Assembly: GCA_030149815.1 (NCBI GenBank) | Contig: JASLHI010000022.1 | Span: forward strand, 12,996-76,995 | Direction: 5' to 3' | Source: Aquirhabdus sp. | Lineage (GTDB): Bacteria; Pseudomonadota; Gammaproteobacteria; Pseudomonadales; Moraxellaceae | DNA: 64,000 nucleotides | Shown here: positions 43,217-52,263 of the stretch, one piece after another | Numbering within the stretch: position 1 is the first letter of the stretch | How the letters are laid out: every line of letters starts with the position of its first letter | Notes under the pieces: model-generated | Database searches by the model: none | Told to the model about the DNA's origin: nothing | Seen by the model: only the letters and a program-made list of their open reading frames with translations | Program-made: the position numbers and the translations under genes

Positions 43217-44143
43217 ATGCGTTTATACGGTCCTTCGTTGGTTAAATGTGGCTTCGGTTTAGGTTTGAGCTTGGCAATGATCAGTTGTACTTCGACACCT
43301 GTTCCATCTGTGCCTGCAGTTCAAGCGCGTCAACCAATTATTGCTCTTGCTCTCGGTGGCGGTGGTGCAAAAGGTTTTGCACATGTGGGGGTGATTAAAG
43401 TTCTTGAGTCGCATGGCATTCATCCGCAAATTATTACAGGAACGAGCGCTGGGAGTTTTGTGGGGAGCTTATATGCGAGCGGTATGACGTCGTATCAGCT
43501 ACAAGAAACAGCAACAGCATTACAAGAGTCTGATATTCGAGATATTACGCTGAGTAGTCAGGGTTTTATCGTGGGTCAGAAACTACAAGACTATGTAAAT
43601 CGGCAAGTGCGCAACAAACTGATCGAACAGATGCCGATACGATTTGCTGCCGTGGCAACACAGCTTGAGACAGGACAAAAAACGATATTTACGAGAGGAA
43701 ATACTGGGCAGGCCGTGCGAGCATCTTGCAGTATTCCTAATATCTTTGTTCCTGCGCTGATTGCAGGAAAAAAATACGTGGATGGGGGGTTAGTGAGTCC
43801 GATTCCTGTGATTGCGGCAAAGCAAATGGGTGCTGATGTGGTGATTGCTGTGGATATTTCGGCGCGTCCGAAACCAGGTCAATCGACCAATGTGTTCGGT
43901 GTGCTGGATCAAACCTTGAATATCATGGGGCAACAGGGCATTGATAAAGAACTTGCTCAAGCTAATGTCGTGATTACGCCAAATGTAGGCAGTGTCGGTG
44001 TATTGGACCTAAATAGTCGTCAGCAGAGTATTCTCGAAGGTGAGCGCGCAGCACAGGCACAATTGGCGACGATTGATCGTGCAATTGCCGCGTTTAAAGC
44101 ATCACCTGCTGCCAAACAAGCACCAGCCAAACCGCTGATTTAA
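43217..44143 (+). CDS. Patatin-like phospholipase lipoprotein (RssA/NTE type)
   Basis: 308 aa. Lipobox AMISC near residue 24, so lipid-anchored. Patatin catalytic pieces: oxyanion loop GGGGAKG, nucleophile GTSAGS and catalytic Asp in DGGLVSP. Hydrolyses acyl esters of phospholipids or related lipids. The 317-bp gap upstream (42900-43216) holds no other gene; a TATAAT at about 43150 may be its promoter. Confidence 0.9.
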   Translation: MRLYGPSLVKCGFGLGLSLAMISCTSTPVPSVPAVQARQPIIALALGGGGAKGFAHVGVIKVLESHGIHPQIITGTSAGSFVGSLYASGMTSYQLQETATALQESDIRDITLSSQGFIVGQKLQDYVNRQVRNKLIEQMPIRFAAVATQLETGQKTIFTRGNTGQAVRASCSIPNIFVPALIAGKKYVDGGLVSPIPVIAAKQMGADVVIAVDISARPKPGQSTNVFGVLDQTLNIMGQQGIDKELAQANVVITPNVGSVGVLDLNSRQQSILEGERAAQAQLATIDRAIAAFKASPAAKQAPAKPLI

Positions 44144-44183
44144 GTATTTCTACGGCGTTTTTGGACACAATATTGTGAGGCTA

Positions 44184-44249
44184 CTGTGCAAAAAAGGGCG
44201 TAAAATGTTGATCAGGCGAGGATGCTTACTGATCAACATGGGTGCACAG
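44184..44249 (+). promoter_or_regulatory. Nested hairpin directly before the CAP-lipoprotein start
   Basis: An outer pair CTGTGCA / TGCACAG (44184-44190, 44243-44249) encloses a perfect 11-bp inner pair ATGTTGATCAG / CTGATCAACAT (44205-44215, 44229-44239). The structure ends 2 bases before ATG 44252 and would contain any ribosome binding site (GGG at 44240-44242). It may control translation or be an operator. Confidence 0.5.
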
Positions 44250-44251
44250 TA

Positions 44252-45619
44252 ATGAAAAATTTTAAAGTGACTCAAGGGATAAAAATTACTTCAATGCCAT
44301 TAGTTTTGGCTTGTATTGCTGGGCTTGCAGGCTGTGGTGGCGGTGGTGGAACGAGTACCACGACCACGACTACAACAACGGTTTCTTCGCCGACACCCAC
44401 GACACCTGTTACAACGCCAACAGCATGCAGCTTGACCGCTCAAGCAGGCGGTATTGCCTCTGGTGCTTTGGCTCAGTTGAATCATTATCGTAGCGCCGCA
44501 TTTCTTGGCGCATCACTTTCACCAGCGTTGTTACTAAATTCTGATACTAATCTGGTCACAGCAGCAGGAAATCATGCTAATTACCTGAGCTTATTGGTAT
44601 CGTCTTCTGCAAATGTCGATCCTCGGACACATGATGAGGTGTCGACGAATCCCTGTTTTACGGGTACAACCGTCAGTGCGCGGATTGCGGCGACGGGAGA
44701 TGCAGATACTGTAGTTGGAGAGGATTTTTCAGAAACATCTTTTGCGACATCTGTTGTAAGTAATGACGCGACATTAGCAGCAAATGCGGGAGCATCGATT
44801 GTCGATGGTCTGTTCAATGCGGTTTATCATCGGATGAGCTTGCTTTCAAACTTCACTAATGCAGGCGTCGCATGGCAGACAAGTACGAATTCTAACCTTC
44901 CTCCGACGATCTTAACGATTGATCTCAGCCAACATCAGGTCAATACCTATAGTAACTTCATTACTTATCCGTATAGCGGTCAAACAGGCGTGCTTATAGA
45001 TTGGTTTGTGGATGAAAATCCTTGTCCACTTGGCTGTAGTAATACGGGAGCACTTGCAGGCTTTCCGATCACCATTCAAACGGATGGACGTGCGTTGGTG
45101 ATTAGTAGTTTTACGGTGACCAGTTCAGGCGGTAGCGTATCAGGGAGTGTTCTAACAGGGACTGCGGGTACTTATTCTGCGGATGCTAATTTGGCAACCG
45201 AGCATGATCGCGCAGCTTTTGTGCCGACAGCGCCATTGTCACCCAATACCACTTATACTGTGACGGTCGTCGGAACATCGGGTGCGGCAGCATTTACGAA
45301 AGTATGGACTTTTACAACCTTACCGATCACAGCCGTGCACTTAACAAGTAGTGCTTCGACTGTTGCTGTCGGTGGAACTTTTGATGTGACATTCTCTGGT
45401 GGATCACAAAATTACAACTCAACAAGCCCACTCAGTTGGTCTTCTTTAAATGGATCGGGTTCTACAGCGATTTCATTGTCTTACGTTCAACTTGCTTCAA
45501 ATAGTTATCGGTTTACCTACAACGGCAATTGCACGCTAAGTACCGGATGTCCTGTGACATTTACAGGGACGGACAGTCAAGGCAATACAGGAACCACTCT
45601 GGTAACTGTATCTCCGTAA
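44252..45619 (+). CDS. CAP/SCP-domain lipoprotein with C-terminal Ig-like domains
   Basis: 455 aa. Signal peptide with lipobox LAGC followed by a Gly run and a long Thr/Pro linker. Residues ~65-230 resemble the CAP/SCP (PR-1) fold of bacterial CAP proteins (ALAQLNHYRSAAFLGASLSP, AAGNHANYL, FNAVYHRMSLL). A Big/SbsA-like Ig domain follows (LSPNTTYTVTVVGTSG, KVWTFTT), then a Cys-containing C-terminal beta domain. Function of bacterial CAP proteins is poorly known. ATG 44252 gives the signal peptide; an in-frame upstream start would lie inside the hairpin. Confidence 0.78.
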   Translation: MKNFKVTQGIKITSMPLVLACIAGLAGCGGGGGTSTTTTTTTTVSSPTPTTPVTTPTACSLTAQAGGIASGALAQLNHYRSAAFLGASLSPALLLNSDTNLVTAAGNHANYLSLLVSSSANVDPRTHDEVSTNPCFTGTTVSARIAATGDADTVVGEDFSETSFATSVVSNDATLAANAGASIVDGLFNAVYHRMSLLSNFTNAGVAWQTSTNSNLPPTILTIDLSQHQVNTYSNFITYPYSGQTGVLIDWFVDENPCPLGCSNTGALAGFPITIQTDGRALVISSFTVTSSGGSVSGSVLTGTAGTYSADANLATEHDRAAFVPTAPLSPNTTYTVTVVGTSGAAAFTKVWTFTTLPITAVHLTSSASTVAVGGTFDVTFSGGSQNYNSTSPLSWSSLNGSGSTAISLSYVQLASNSYRFTYNGNCTLSTGCPVTFTGTDSQGNTGTTLVTVSP

Positions 45620-45639
45620 GTATTTGCTTTGATGTGTTA

Positions 45640-45676
45640 AAAAAAGCTGGGCTCGTGATCACGATCCAGCTTTTTT
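45640..45676. terminator. Bidirectional terminator
   Basis: AAAAAAGCTGG / CCAGCTTTTTT encloses a further palindrome TCGTGATCACGA, a long hairpin with A and T tracts between convergent genes. Confidence 0.92.
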
Positions 45677-45686
45677 ATTATCCATA

Positions 45687-47780
45687 CTAAAAACGTTTTT
45701 CTACAGTGAGGAGAGCAGTCGGAGCAGTTTGGGTTTGGCGGCTTTGGAAGAATGCACCATTGGTATTATCCAATGTCGTATCTTGGTTTTGTGCCAATAT
45801 GTTGCGTACGGCAAATGTCACAGCCCAGCCTTGGGTGAATCGTTTCGTGGTGCTAATTGAGATATTGGTTCGCGCATTGAGACGACTGACATAAGGCTGA
45901 CCTTGAACTGGGCTGGTATAGGCTGGCGTATAGCCAAGGTTGATATTGGTGAGCCAGCGCCAAGGCTTGTATTGATAGGAGATGCCCACACTTGAGGTAT
46001 AGGGTGCAACGCCAGGTGCATGTTGATCAGGTTGATTATCATCTTCAAGCAATACGTGTATTGTTGAGATCTGTCCATTCAGCATGAGTTTGTGGTCTTT
46101 ACCAACAGGAATGTTCCAGCGCCCATCCAATTCAATACCTCTTGCAACGGCATTGCCAGCATTTTCGGGCAATTGGACGTAGCGACCATTACTTTGTAGT
46201 TGTGTGGCATTGATAATGTAATCATTAATGTTGCGGTAATATCCAGTTAGATTGAAACCGCCGTCAGGTGTATTTAACGCTAAGGTACTTTCGACCGAAT
46301 GAATTTTTTGGGCTCGTAAGTTTGGGTTGCCGCTACTATCTGGATTACTTAAGGTTCCACCATCCGCGCCTGTTGCTAACGTGACGATAGGGGAAAGTTG
46401 CTGTGGCTGTGGGCTTTGCATGTTTTGCGTGTAGCCTGCTTGCCAAGACCATGCTTTATCAAATTGATAGCGATAGAAAACAGCTGGATTTAACGATTGT
46501 TGTTGGTAGTCAACTAAGCCACTACGATCAGTCCACTCTTGACGTAAACCTGCGGTAATGATTTGGTGTTCCGTCATCTTCCAGTTTTCTTCGCCATAGA
46601 TTGCGTAGTTATTTTCTTGAATAGCTGCCACTTGGCTACTATTTATCGTTGCCCAAGAGTTTTGGAAACCGTATTTTATTTCTTGATCAGTAAAGTCTTT
46701 AATGATGCCATCGAAGCCAGCCGAGTAAGTGTTGCGCCCATCATTCACTTGACGAACACTGGTTGGGAAGTAGTTGGTCTCGGTTTCGTCTTGCCATTGC
46801 CCAGATAGCCTGAATGTTTGTTTATCAACACCGGGTGTACGCTCTAGGCGTAGCGCGACGCGTGTATTATTGCCATTGGTTTGGGTTTGATCGGTGTTCG
46901 TGATGCTGGTATTGGCTTGCTGGCTATACATGAAATCTGTGAAGATCTTCGTGATGTCATCCAGTTTGTAGGTCAGACGATTAGAAATCATTTGAAAGCT
47001 ACTGTCGCTTGAGCTGTTCTGTACGTTTGTGTTTAGACCAGTTGGTGTGGCATTAATCAGTGTTGTTTGCGCATCACCGCTATTACGGTTGTAGACTGCA
47101 GAAGTGCTGTAACTCAGCGCACCTTCTTTACCATCCAGTTGTAGATTGAGATCACGTTTATTATTGCCCAGCGTATCATCGCCATATTGGCCATATGCAG
47201 CTTTAGCAACGCCGCTAATTGGGCTAGTTGATGATTGTCCATCTTTTAAAATGATATTAATCACACCACCTACAGCACCAGAGGCCTGAGTGACGCTAGC
47301 CTGTCTAGTGACTTCAATGCGATCAATCATATCGACGGTCAGCGTATCAACCAATGATGTTCCATTCCGTTTTCCGCCTTGTACGGCTTCCCCATTGATT
47401 TGAATGACGGGTGGGATTGAAAGACCTCGAAATGAAGCTTTGCTTGGCCCACCACCGCCCATTTGGATTCCTGCGGCACGGCGTAATGCATCGGTGACTG
47501 AGATATCACCATAGTTAATCATTTCAGCTTGCGTAATGATCGTTTTACGAATCGCACTGATTTCGGTTGGATCTTCGCCATTTTCTTTTGCCGTGACTCG
47601 GATAGTTGGCAAGACTTGGAGGTTGTTTGTTGGAGACGATAGATCTGAGTTGCTGCCGTCAAATGTATTTGTTGGATTCTGTGCATCGTTTGATGTTGTC
47701 GTATCGACTTCAGCGTGCGCTATATTGTTAATACTAAAAGGGAGTATGCTAATCAGAACTAAACGTTGAAACCTAAGCAT
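45687..47780 (-). CDS. TonB-dependent outer-membrane receptor
   Basis: 697 aa. Signal peptide (ending AHA), possible TonB box region, plug domain (ISVTDALRRAAGIQMGGGG, SFRGLSIPPVIQINGEAVQ, IDRIEVTRQASVTQASGAVG, GVINIILKDG) and a 22-strand-type barrel ending in an aromatic residue (TVEKRF). Imports a siderophore, heme or other bulky nutrient. Divergent from tonB-exbB-exbD, its energising complex. Substrate not readable; catecholate-siderophore-type or ferric-citrate-like are both possible. Confidence 0.93.
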   Translation of the reverse strand: MLRFQRLVLISILPFSINNIAHAEVDTTTSNDAQNPTNTFDGSNSDLSSPTNNLQVLPTIRVTAKENGEDPTEISAIRKTIITQAEMINYGDISVTDALRRAAGIQMGGGGPSKASFRGLSIPPVIQINGEAVQGGKRNGTSLVDTLTVDMIDRIEVTRQASVTQASGAVGGVINIILKDGQSSTSPISGVAKAAYGQYGDDTLGNNKRDLNLQLDGKEGALSYSTSAVYNRNSGDAQTTLINATPTGLNTNVQNSSSDSSFQMISNRLTYKLDDITKIFTDFMYSQQANTSITNTDQTQTNGNNTRVALRLERTPGVDKQTFRLSGQWQDETETNYFPTSVRQVNDGRNTYSAGFDGIIKDFTDQEIKYGFQNSWATINSSQVAAIQENNYAIYGEENWKMTEHQIITAGLRQEWTDRSGLVDYQQQSLNPAVFYRYQFDKAWSWQAGYTQNMQSPQPQQLSPIVTLATGADGGTLSNPDSSGNPNLRAQKIHSVESTLALNTPDGGFNLTGYYRNINDYIINATQLQSNGRYVQLPENAGNAVARGIELDGRWNIPVGKDHKLMLNGQISTIHVLLEDDNQPDQHAPGVAPYTSSVGISYQYKPWRWLTNINLGYTPAYTSPVQGQPYVSRLNARTNISISTTKRFTQGWAVTFAVRNILAQNQDTTLDNTNGAFFQSRQTQTAPTALLTVEKRF

Positions 47781-48077
47781 TGTGTGCTTTCCCTAAGAAC
47801 GACAAAATTATTAAATATGAGAGAAATTTAGAGCCAAAAAATGCACTCAGTGTGAATAAAAAAAGGAGATATTAAGCAGATTTGGTTTTAGATCGGTATT
47901 GATATCAGAGTGATCTGGTCATTTGAAGGCCGCCTTGGTTGCAGTTGAGAGTGGTTATCATTTATAATGCCGTTCTATTGATCTTGCTGTCAAATAAATC
48001 GCATAGAAATGGTGTTTGAGTGATACTGCGATAGCTGAACAGTGATATTTTGTTGATTGTGATTTAGAGGCTTGAGT
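47781..48077. other. Divergent intergenic region between receptor and tonB
   Basis: 297 bp with promoters expected for both sides. GGTTATCATTTATAATGCC near 47953-47971 loosely resembles a Fur box, but symmetry is poor and I do not call it. No gene or RNA seen. Confidence 0.4.
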
Positions 48078-48812
48078 ATGTCTTCAGCGATGTTAAGCGC
48101 AGAAATCAATAAAATAGGGACAGCGCGCATGAGGTCAACGGAATCTGACATTCGTACTAAACGCCTTGCGGTGATTTTGGGCGTGGTTCTGCTTGCGCAT
48201 GGACTTGCTCTATTTGCTCTAATTCATATCCGATCTGCACCTCCGCTTGTTCCATCTGTAAAGACTATTGCTGTGCATCTGGTCTCACTGACACCAGATC
48301 AGCCGAAACCTCTACCCCCAAAACCGATTGAGAAACCTAAAGTAGTTCCTATCGTCAAAGAACAACCGAAACCCAAGCCTTTACCTGTTTTGGCTGCACC
48401 CAAAGCCGCAGTGATACCTGCCGCTGTGCAGCAGGTTGATAAGCCTGCTGAAAAACCTACTCAACCTCAGCCAGCCGTTATGCCACCAACACAAGCGACT
48501 TCTGCACCGCAGAAAGCCGAACCCACTCCACCGAAAGTAGTGCAGGGTGTGGCGTATCTTGTGCCGCCAGATGTGGTTTATCCCGATTCAGCGCGTCAAT
48601 CGGGCGATACAGGGACAACTATTGTTCGAGCATTGATTAACATCAATGGAACGGTTGATGATGCTAAAGTACAAAAAACTTCTGGTAGTCCGATTTTAGA
48701 TCGAGCCGCAGTACAGGCTGTCAAAAAAGCACGTTTCAAACCTTATCGTGAAAATGGTGCGGCGCAGGCTGTCTATACGTTAATTCCGATCGCATTCTCT
48801 TTGGATGATTAA
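48078..48812 (+). CDS. tonB: TonB energy transducer
   Basis: 244 aa. One N-terminal membrane anchor (LAVILGVVLLAHGLALFALI), a Pro/Lys-rich periplasm-spanning linker (PKPLPPKPIEKPK and similar) and a C-terminal TonB domain (VVYPDSARQSGDTGTTIVRA, SGSPILDRAAVQAVKKARF). AGAGG just upstream supports ATG 48078. Followed by exbB and exbD. Confidence 0.95.
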   Translation: MSSAMLSAEINKIGTARMRSTESDIRTKRLAVILGVVLLAHGLALFALIHIRSAPPLVPSVKTIAVHLVSLTPDQPKPLPPKPIEKPKVVPIVKEQPKPKPLPVLAAPKAAVIPAAVQQVDKPAEKPTQPQPAVMPPTQATSAPQKAEPTPPKVVQGVAYLVPPDVVYPDSARQSGDTGTTIVRALININGTVDDAKVQKTSGSPILDRAAVQAVKKARFKPYRENGAAQAVYTLIPIAFSLDD

Positions 48813-48908
48813 GTATTTTGATCATGGAAGTCTGATTTTTTCTTGACCAATGTGCTGTCTATGAATGATTAATTTTTTGATTTATTTAAATGTATTAAAG
48901 GTAAAAAT

Positions 48909-49517
48909 ATGAATTTTTCTGATTTTTGGGCACATGCTGATTTATTAAGTCGATCCCTGTCAGTCGTGCTGCTTATCATGTCGATTGCGACGTGGACGAT
49001 TTTAATTGTCCGTGTTTTGGCAACGCGTCAGGCGCATGTGATTGCCGCGAATGAGCTAGAACAAGCGGTTGAAAAAGCGTCTGCTCAAAGCGAAGGTTTA
49101 TCTTTAGAACATTGTAAAGATGTGGTTGAACAAGTGTTGCTTCAACAGTTGGCACGTACGCGTAGCAATGTTGAGCGTGGTGTTTCTGTGCTGGGCTCTA
49201 TCGCGTCAATTTCACCATTTGTGGGACTCTTTGGTACGGTCTGGGGTATCTTTCATGCGCTTGCTGCAATTGGTCAAACAGGGCAGGCTGGTCTAGCTCA
49301 AGTGGCAGGACCAGTTGGTGAGGCACTTATTATGACTGGTATGGGCTTGGCTGTTGCGATTCCTGCTGTTCTTGCATACAACGCGTGTGTACGACTGAAC
49401 AAGATTTTATTAAACAAACTCCATGATCAGGCTCATAGTTTATTAGTTGTCCAGTTACTATCCAAAAAAGATGCTGCATCAACACGATCAAGCAAATCAT
49501 TAGCTGGAGGTCTGTGA
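48909..49517 (+). CDS. exbB: ExbB proton channel component
   Basis: 202 aa with three membrane segments of the MotA/TolQ/ExbB family (RSLSVVLLIMSIATWTIL; GVSVLGSIASISPFVGLFGTVWGI; GEALIMTGMGLAVAIPAV). With ExbD it energises TonB. The stop overlaps the exbD start (TGATG). Confidence 0.95.
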   Translation: MNFSDFWAHADLLSRSLSVVLLIMSIATWTILIVRVLATRQAHVIAANELEQAVEKASAQSEGLSLEHCKDVVEQVLLQQLARTRSNVERGVSVLGSIASISPFVGLFGTVWGIFHALAAIGQTGQAGLAQVAGPVGEALIMTGMGLAVAIPAVLAYNACVRLNKILLNKLHDQAHSLLVVQLLSKKDAASTRSSKSLAGGL

Positions 49518-49927
49518 TGGGCTTTCATCTGGGCGATGATGAACAAGAAGGCATGAGCGAAATCAATCTGATTCCTTTGATTGATATCATGCTGGTGTTG
49601 ATGATTATCTTTTTAGTCACGGCGACGATCGTTAATCCTGCGGTGAAGCTGAATTTGCCAAAAGCAGATGCTCAGGTCATTCAAGATCCACCTGAGGTCG
49701 TGACATTGAGTATTGATGCACAAGGTGTGGTTCACTGGAATCAGGATGTGGTGACGCTAAGCGAGCTTGCCCAGCGTATGAATACTGCTGCGCATCAAGC
49801 CACTAAACCTTCGTTGCATATTCGCACAGATCGTGAAGCAAAATACGATACATTGGCGCAGGTTCTTGCTCGTGCAAGCCAAGCGGGCTTAACTGACCTC
49901 GCGTTTGTTAGTGATCCAGCGCATTAA
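49517..49927 (+). CDS. exbD: ExbD proton channel component
   Basis: 136 aa. One membrane segment (INLIPLIDIMLVLMIIFLVT) containing the functional Asp, then a periplasmic domain. GGAGG at 49506-49510 supports ATG 49517. Confidence 0.95.
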   Translation: MGFHLGDDEQEGMSEINLIPLIDIMLVLMIIFLVTATIVNPAVKLNLPKADAQVIQDPPEVVTLSIDAQGVVHWNQDVVTLSELAQRMNTAAHQATKPSLHIRTDREAKYDTLAQVLARASQAGLTDLAFVSDPAH

Positions 49928-49944
49928 GTGTATTTTATTAGACG

Positions 49945-49981
49945 TATTAACGGCGAATCAAAAATGGAATCGCCGTTAATA
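49945..49981. repeat. 12-bp perfect inverted repeat at gene 3' end
   Basis: TATTAACGGCGA / TCGCCGTTAATA around a 13-base loop. It overlaps the 3' end of the small membrane protein gene, between convergent exbD and that gene. No T tract follows on either strand, so it may be a processing or stability hairpin rather than an intrinsic terminator. Confidence 0.5.
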
Positions 49982-50153
49982 TACTTCCAATCAGCACCAG
50001 CAGGACTGTGCTGTTGGAGATAAGGTAGGGGTAAATCATCAGCAAAATTCCGCAAACAAAGGGAATATTGGCTTTTTGTTTCTTGCCGTAAATAAAAAAA
50101 CCGAGCCCGATACTGCTGAATAGTACGCCCCAGAGTAATGTTGCGACGGTCAT
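49947..50153 (-). CDS. Small integral membrane protein
   Basis: 68 aa, two or three hydrophobic segments (LLWGVLFSSIGLGFFIYG, FVCGILLMIYPYLI, VLLVLIGSILTAIPFLI) ending in Arg-Arg. Similar small proteins are sometimes labelled 'amino acid transport protein' without evidence; function unknown. Just downstream of msrA on the same strand. Confidence 0.7.
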   Translation of the reverse strand: MTVATLLWGVLFSSIGLGFFIYGKKQKANIPFVCGILLMIYPYLISNSTVLLVLIGSILTAIPFLIRR

Positions 50154-50187
50154 GTTCGACGTTCCTTAGTCTTTGTTGATCAAAACT

Positions 50188-50736
50188 TTAAGCAACGTCA
50201 TCCGCAAAATATTTCTTCAGCTTAGATAATTTTGGCGGAATCATAAAGCTGCAATAGCCTTGGTTCGGATTTTTTGCATAATAATCTTGGTGATAATCTT
50301 CCGCAGGATAAAATATAGGCGCAGGTGAAACTTCCGTGACGGCTTGCACACCTTCGGCTTTCAATGCGTCGATCTTTGTAATCGCTGTTTGTTTTTGACT
50401 ATCATTCAAATAAAAAATCACAGAACGATATTGTGTGCCCATGTCGTTGCCTTGACGATTCAGCGTGGTTGGATCGTGGGTGGCAAAGAAAATATCTAAA
50501 ATGCGTTCAAAAGAAATCAAAGTAGGATCGAAATCAATGGCGATCACTTCGGCATGGCCTGTTACGCCGCTACAGATTTGCTCATACGTTGGGTTTGGGC
50601 GTGCGCCACCCGCATAACCACTGGTTACGGTTTTGACGCCACGAACAGCACGGAAAACAGATTCAGTACACCAGAAGCAGCCACCGCCTAGGATGGCGCG
50701 TTCGAGTGAAGTTTCAGGATACGCTTGATTGGTCAC
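50188..50736 (-). CDS. msrA: Peptide-methionine (S)-S-oxide reductase
   Basis: 182 aa. Repairs oxidised Met. Active-site GCFWC and the conserved GYAGG, GHAEVI, DPTTLNRQGNDMGTQYRS segments are present. Same strand as folA, 33 bp after it. Confidence 0.96.
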   Translation of the reverse strand: MTNQAYPETSLERAILGGGCFWCTESVFRAVRGVKTVTSGYAGGARPNPTYEQICSGVTGHAEVIAIDFDPTLISFERILDIFFATHDPTTLNRQGNDMGTQYRSVIFYLNDSQKQTAITKIDALKAEGVQAVTEVSPAPIFYPAEDYHQDYYAKNPNQGYCSFMIPPKLSKLKKYFADDVA

Positions 50737-50769
50737 GATCTTCTCCTTAAATGGCAGGAAAGTCAGGGA

Positions 50770-51288
50770 TTATTTGCTTTTCTGATAGGTGATGAACTGG
50801 AACTTTACACCTGTTTTTTCATCAACTTGTTCACTTTCTGTATTTAATTTTATCCATCCTGCAGGAATTTGGGGATAGTGTGCTGTACCTGCGACATCGA
50901 GCTCGACATGTGTCACTTCCAGTCGGTCTGCGATGGGCAAGGTCAGCGTAAATAATTCACCGCCACCAATCACATAAATCGACGACTGACCGCGTGTAAC
51001 TGCATCTGTACTTGCGCCCTGAATCAACTCATCCAGTGTCTGTACGACATGTACGCCGTCATGTGACCAATCGTTTTGACGGGTTAGAACCCAGTGACTA
51101 CGATTGGGTAGTAAACGTCCTAATGAGTCAAATGTCTTGCGACCCATAAGGATGACGCCGCCTTGGGTAATACGCTTAAAATGCTGCAAATCGGCAGGTA
51201 AATGCCATGGTAACTGGTTATCTACACCAATGCAGTTTTTTTGATCCATGGCGACGACATGGACGATTTCGATGGCATTTGCAGTCAT
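50770..51288 (-). CDS. folA: Dihydrofolate reductase
   Basis: 172 aa. Regenerates tetrahydrofolate after thymidylate synthase. Conserved IGVDNQLPWHLPADLQHF, LMGRKTFDSLGRLLPNR and YVIGGGELF. Downstream of thyA, its metabolic partner, across a REP-type repeat. Confidence 0.96.
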   Translation of the reverse strand: MTANAIEIVHVVAMDQKNCIGVDNQLPWHLPADLQHFKRITQGGVILMGRKTFDSLGRLLPNRSHWVLTRQNDWSHDGVHVVQTLDELIQGASTDAVTRGQSSIYVIGGGELFTLTLPIADRLEVTHVELDVAGTAHYPQIPAGWIKLNTESEQVDEKTGVKFQFITYQKSK

Positions 51289-51309
51289 GTGTATCCTTAC
51301 AAGTTTTTT

Positions 51310-51410
51310 TGAGGTCTCCCCCTTGAAGGTGGAGATTTAGAGGGGGATGGTTTTAAATAGAAAATCAAAAGCAACCCCCATCCCAGCCTTCCCCCTGATG
51401 GGGAAGGAGA
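51310..51410. repeat. REP-type palindromic element between thyA and folA
   Basis: Two GC-rich hairpin units: TCCCCCTT...AGAGGGGGA (51317-51347) and the perfect CCTTCCCC-CTGAT-GGGGAAGG (51388-51408). C- and G-tract composition is unlike the neighbouring coding DNA. Resembles dispersed intergenic repeats of many bacteria. Confidence 0.6.
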
Positions 51411-51420
51411 CAAAAATTAC

Positions 51421-52263
51421 TTAAACCGCCACAGGCGCCTTGATCGCAGGGTGATGCTGATAGTTTTCTAACTCTAAATCGGCATATTCAAATGCAAACA
51501 GATCTGTAACTGCTGGGTTGATTTTCAATATTGGCAGTGGCAATGGCTCACGGCTGAGTTGCAGTGTCGCTTGCTCAAAATGATTGCTGTACAAATGGCT
51601 ATCGCCGCCTGTCCAGACAAATTCACCAACTTCCAATCCTGTGACTTGAGCGATGAGATGCGTCAGCAGAGCATAACTGGCGATATTAAATGGTACACCC
51701 AAGAAAATATCAGCACTGCGCTGATAGAGCTGACAAGAGAGTTTGCCATTAGCAACGTAAAACTGAAACATGGTATGACACGGTGGTAATGCGACTTGCC
51801 CTGCTTCAGGAGGATTCCAACCTGATACGATTAGGCGACGTGAATCAGGGTTGGTTTTGATTTCATTGATCAACCATGAAATCTGATCAAAACCATCCTT
51901 TTGGTAAGCGCCATCAGGATTTTTGGTTGCGCCAAAGTTACGCCATTGATGACCATACACAGGTCCTAGATCATTTTCCTGACGACCAAAACGCGCACAT
52001 TGTTCCGCAGTTGCCCATTCATCCCAGATGGTTACGCCGTTGTTTTTGAGATAATTGACATTGGTATCGCCTTTGAGGAACCAAAGGAGTTCGACCGCAA
52101 CCGATTTAAAGTGCACACGCTTGGTGGTGAGAATTGGAAAACCTTTTTGCAAATCAAAACGCATTTGATAACCAAACACTGAGCGCGTACCTGTACCTGT
52201 ACGGTCGGTTTTTTCTACACCATGCGTTAAAACATGGCGAAGCAGGTCTAGGTAGGTGTTCAT
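51421..52263 (-). CDS. thyA: Thymidylate synthase
   Basis: 280 aa. Makes dTMP from dUMP. Catalytic Cys in ALPPCHTMFQFYV; nucleotide-binding LYQRSADIFLGVPFNIASYA; C-terminus ends APVAV. Its ATG overlaps the lgt stop by 4 bp. Confidence 0.97.
   Translation of the reverse strand: MNTYLDLLRHVLTHGVEKTDRTGTGTRSVFGYQMRFDLQKGFPILTTKRVHFKSVAVELLWFLKGDTNVNYLKNNGVTIWDEWATAEQCARFGRQENDLGPVYGHQWRNFGATKNPDGAYQKDGFDQISWLINEIKTNPDSRRLIVSGWNPPEAGQVALPPCHTMFQFYVANGKLSCQLYQRSADIFLGVPFNIASYALLTHLIAQVTGLEVGEFVWTGGDSHLYSNHFEQATLQLSREPLPLPILKINPAVTDLFAFEYADLELENYQHHPAIKAPVAV

Noticed and set aside
47953..47971. Fur-box-like sequence between the TonB receptor and tonB
   Set aside because: Only partial match with weak symmetry, although iron control would make sense.
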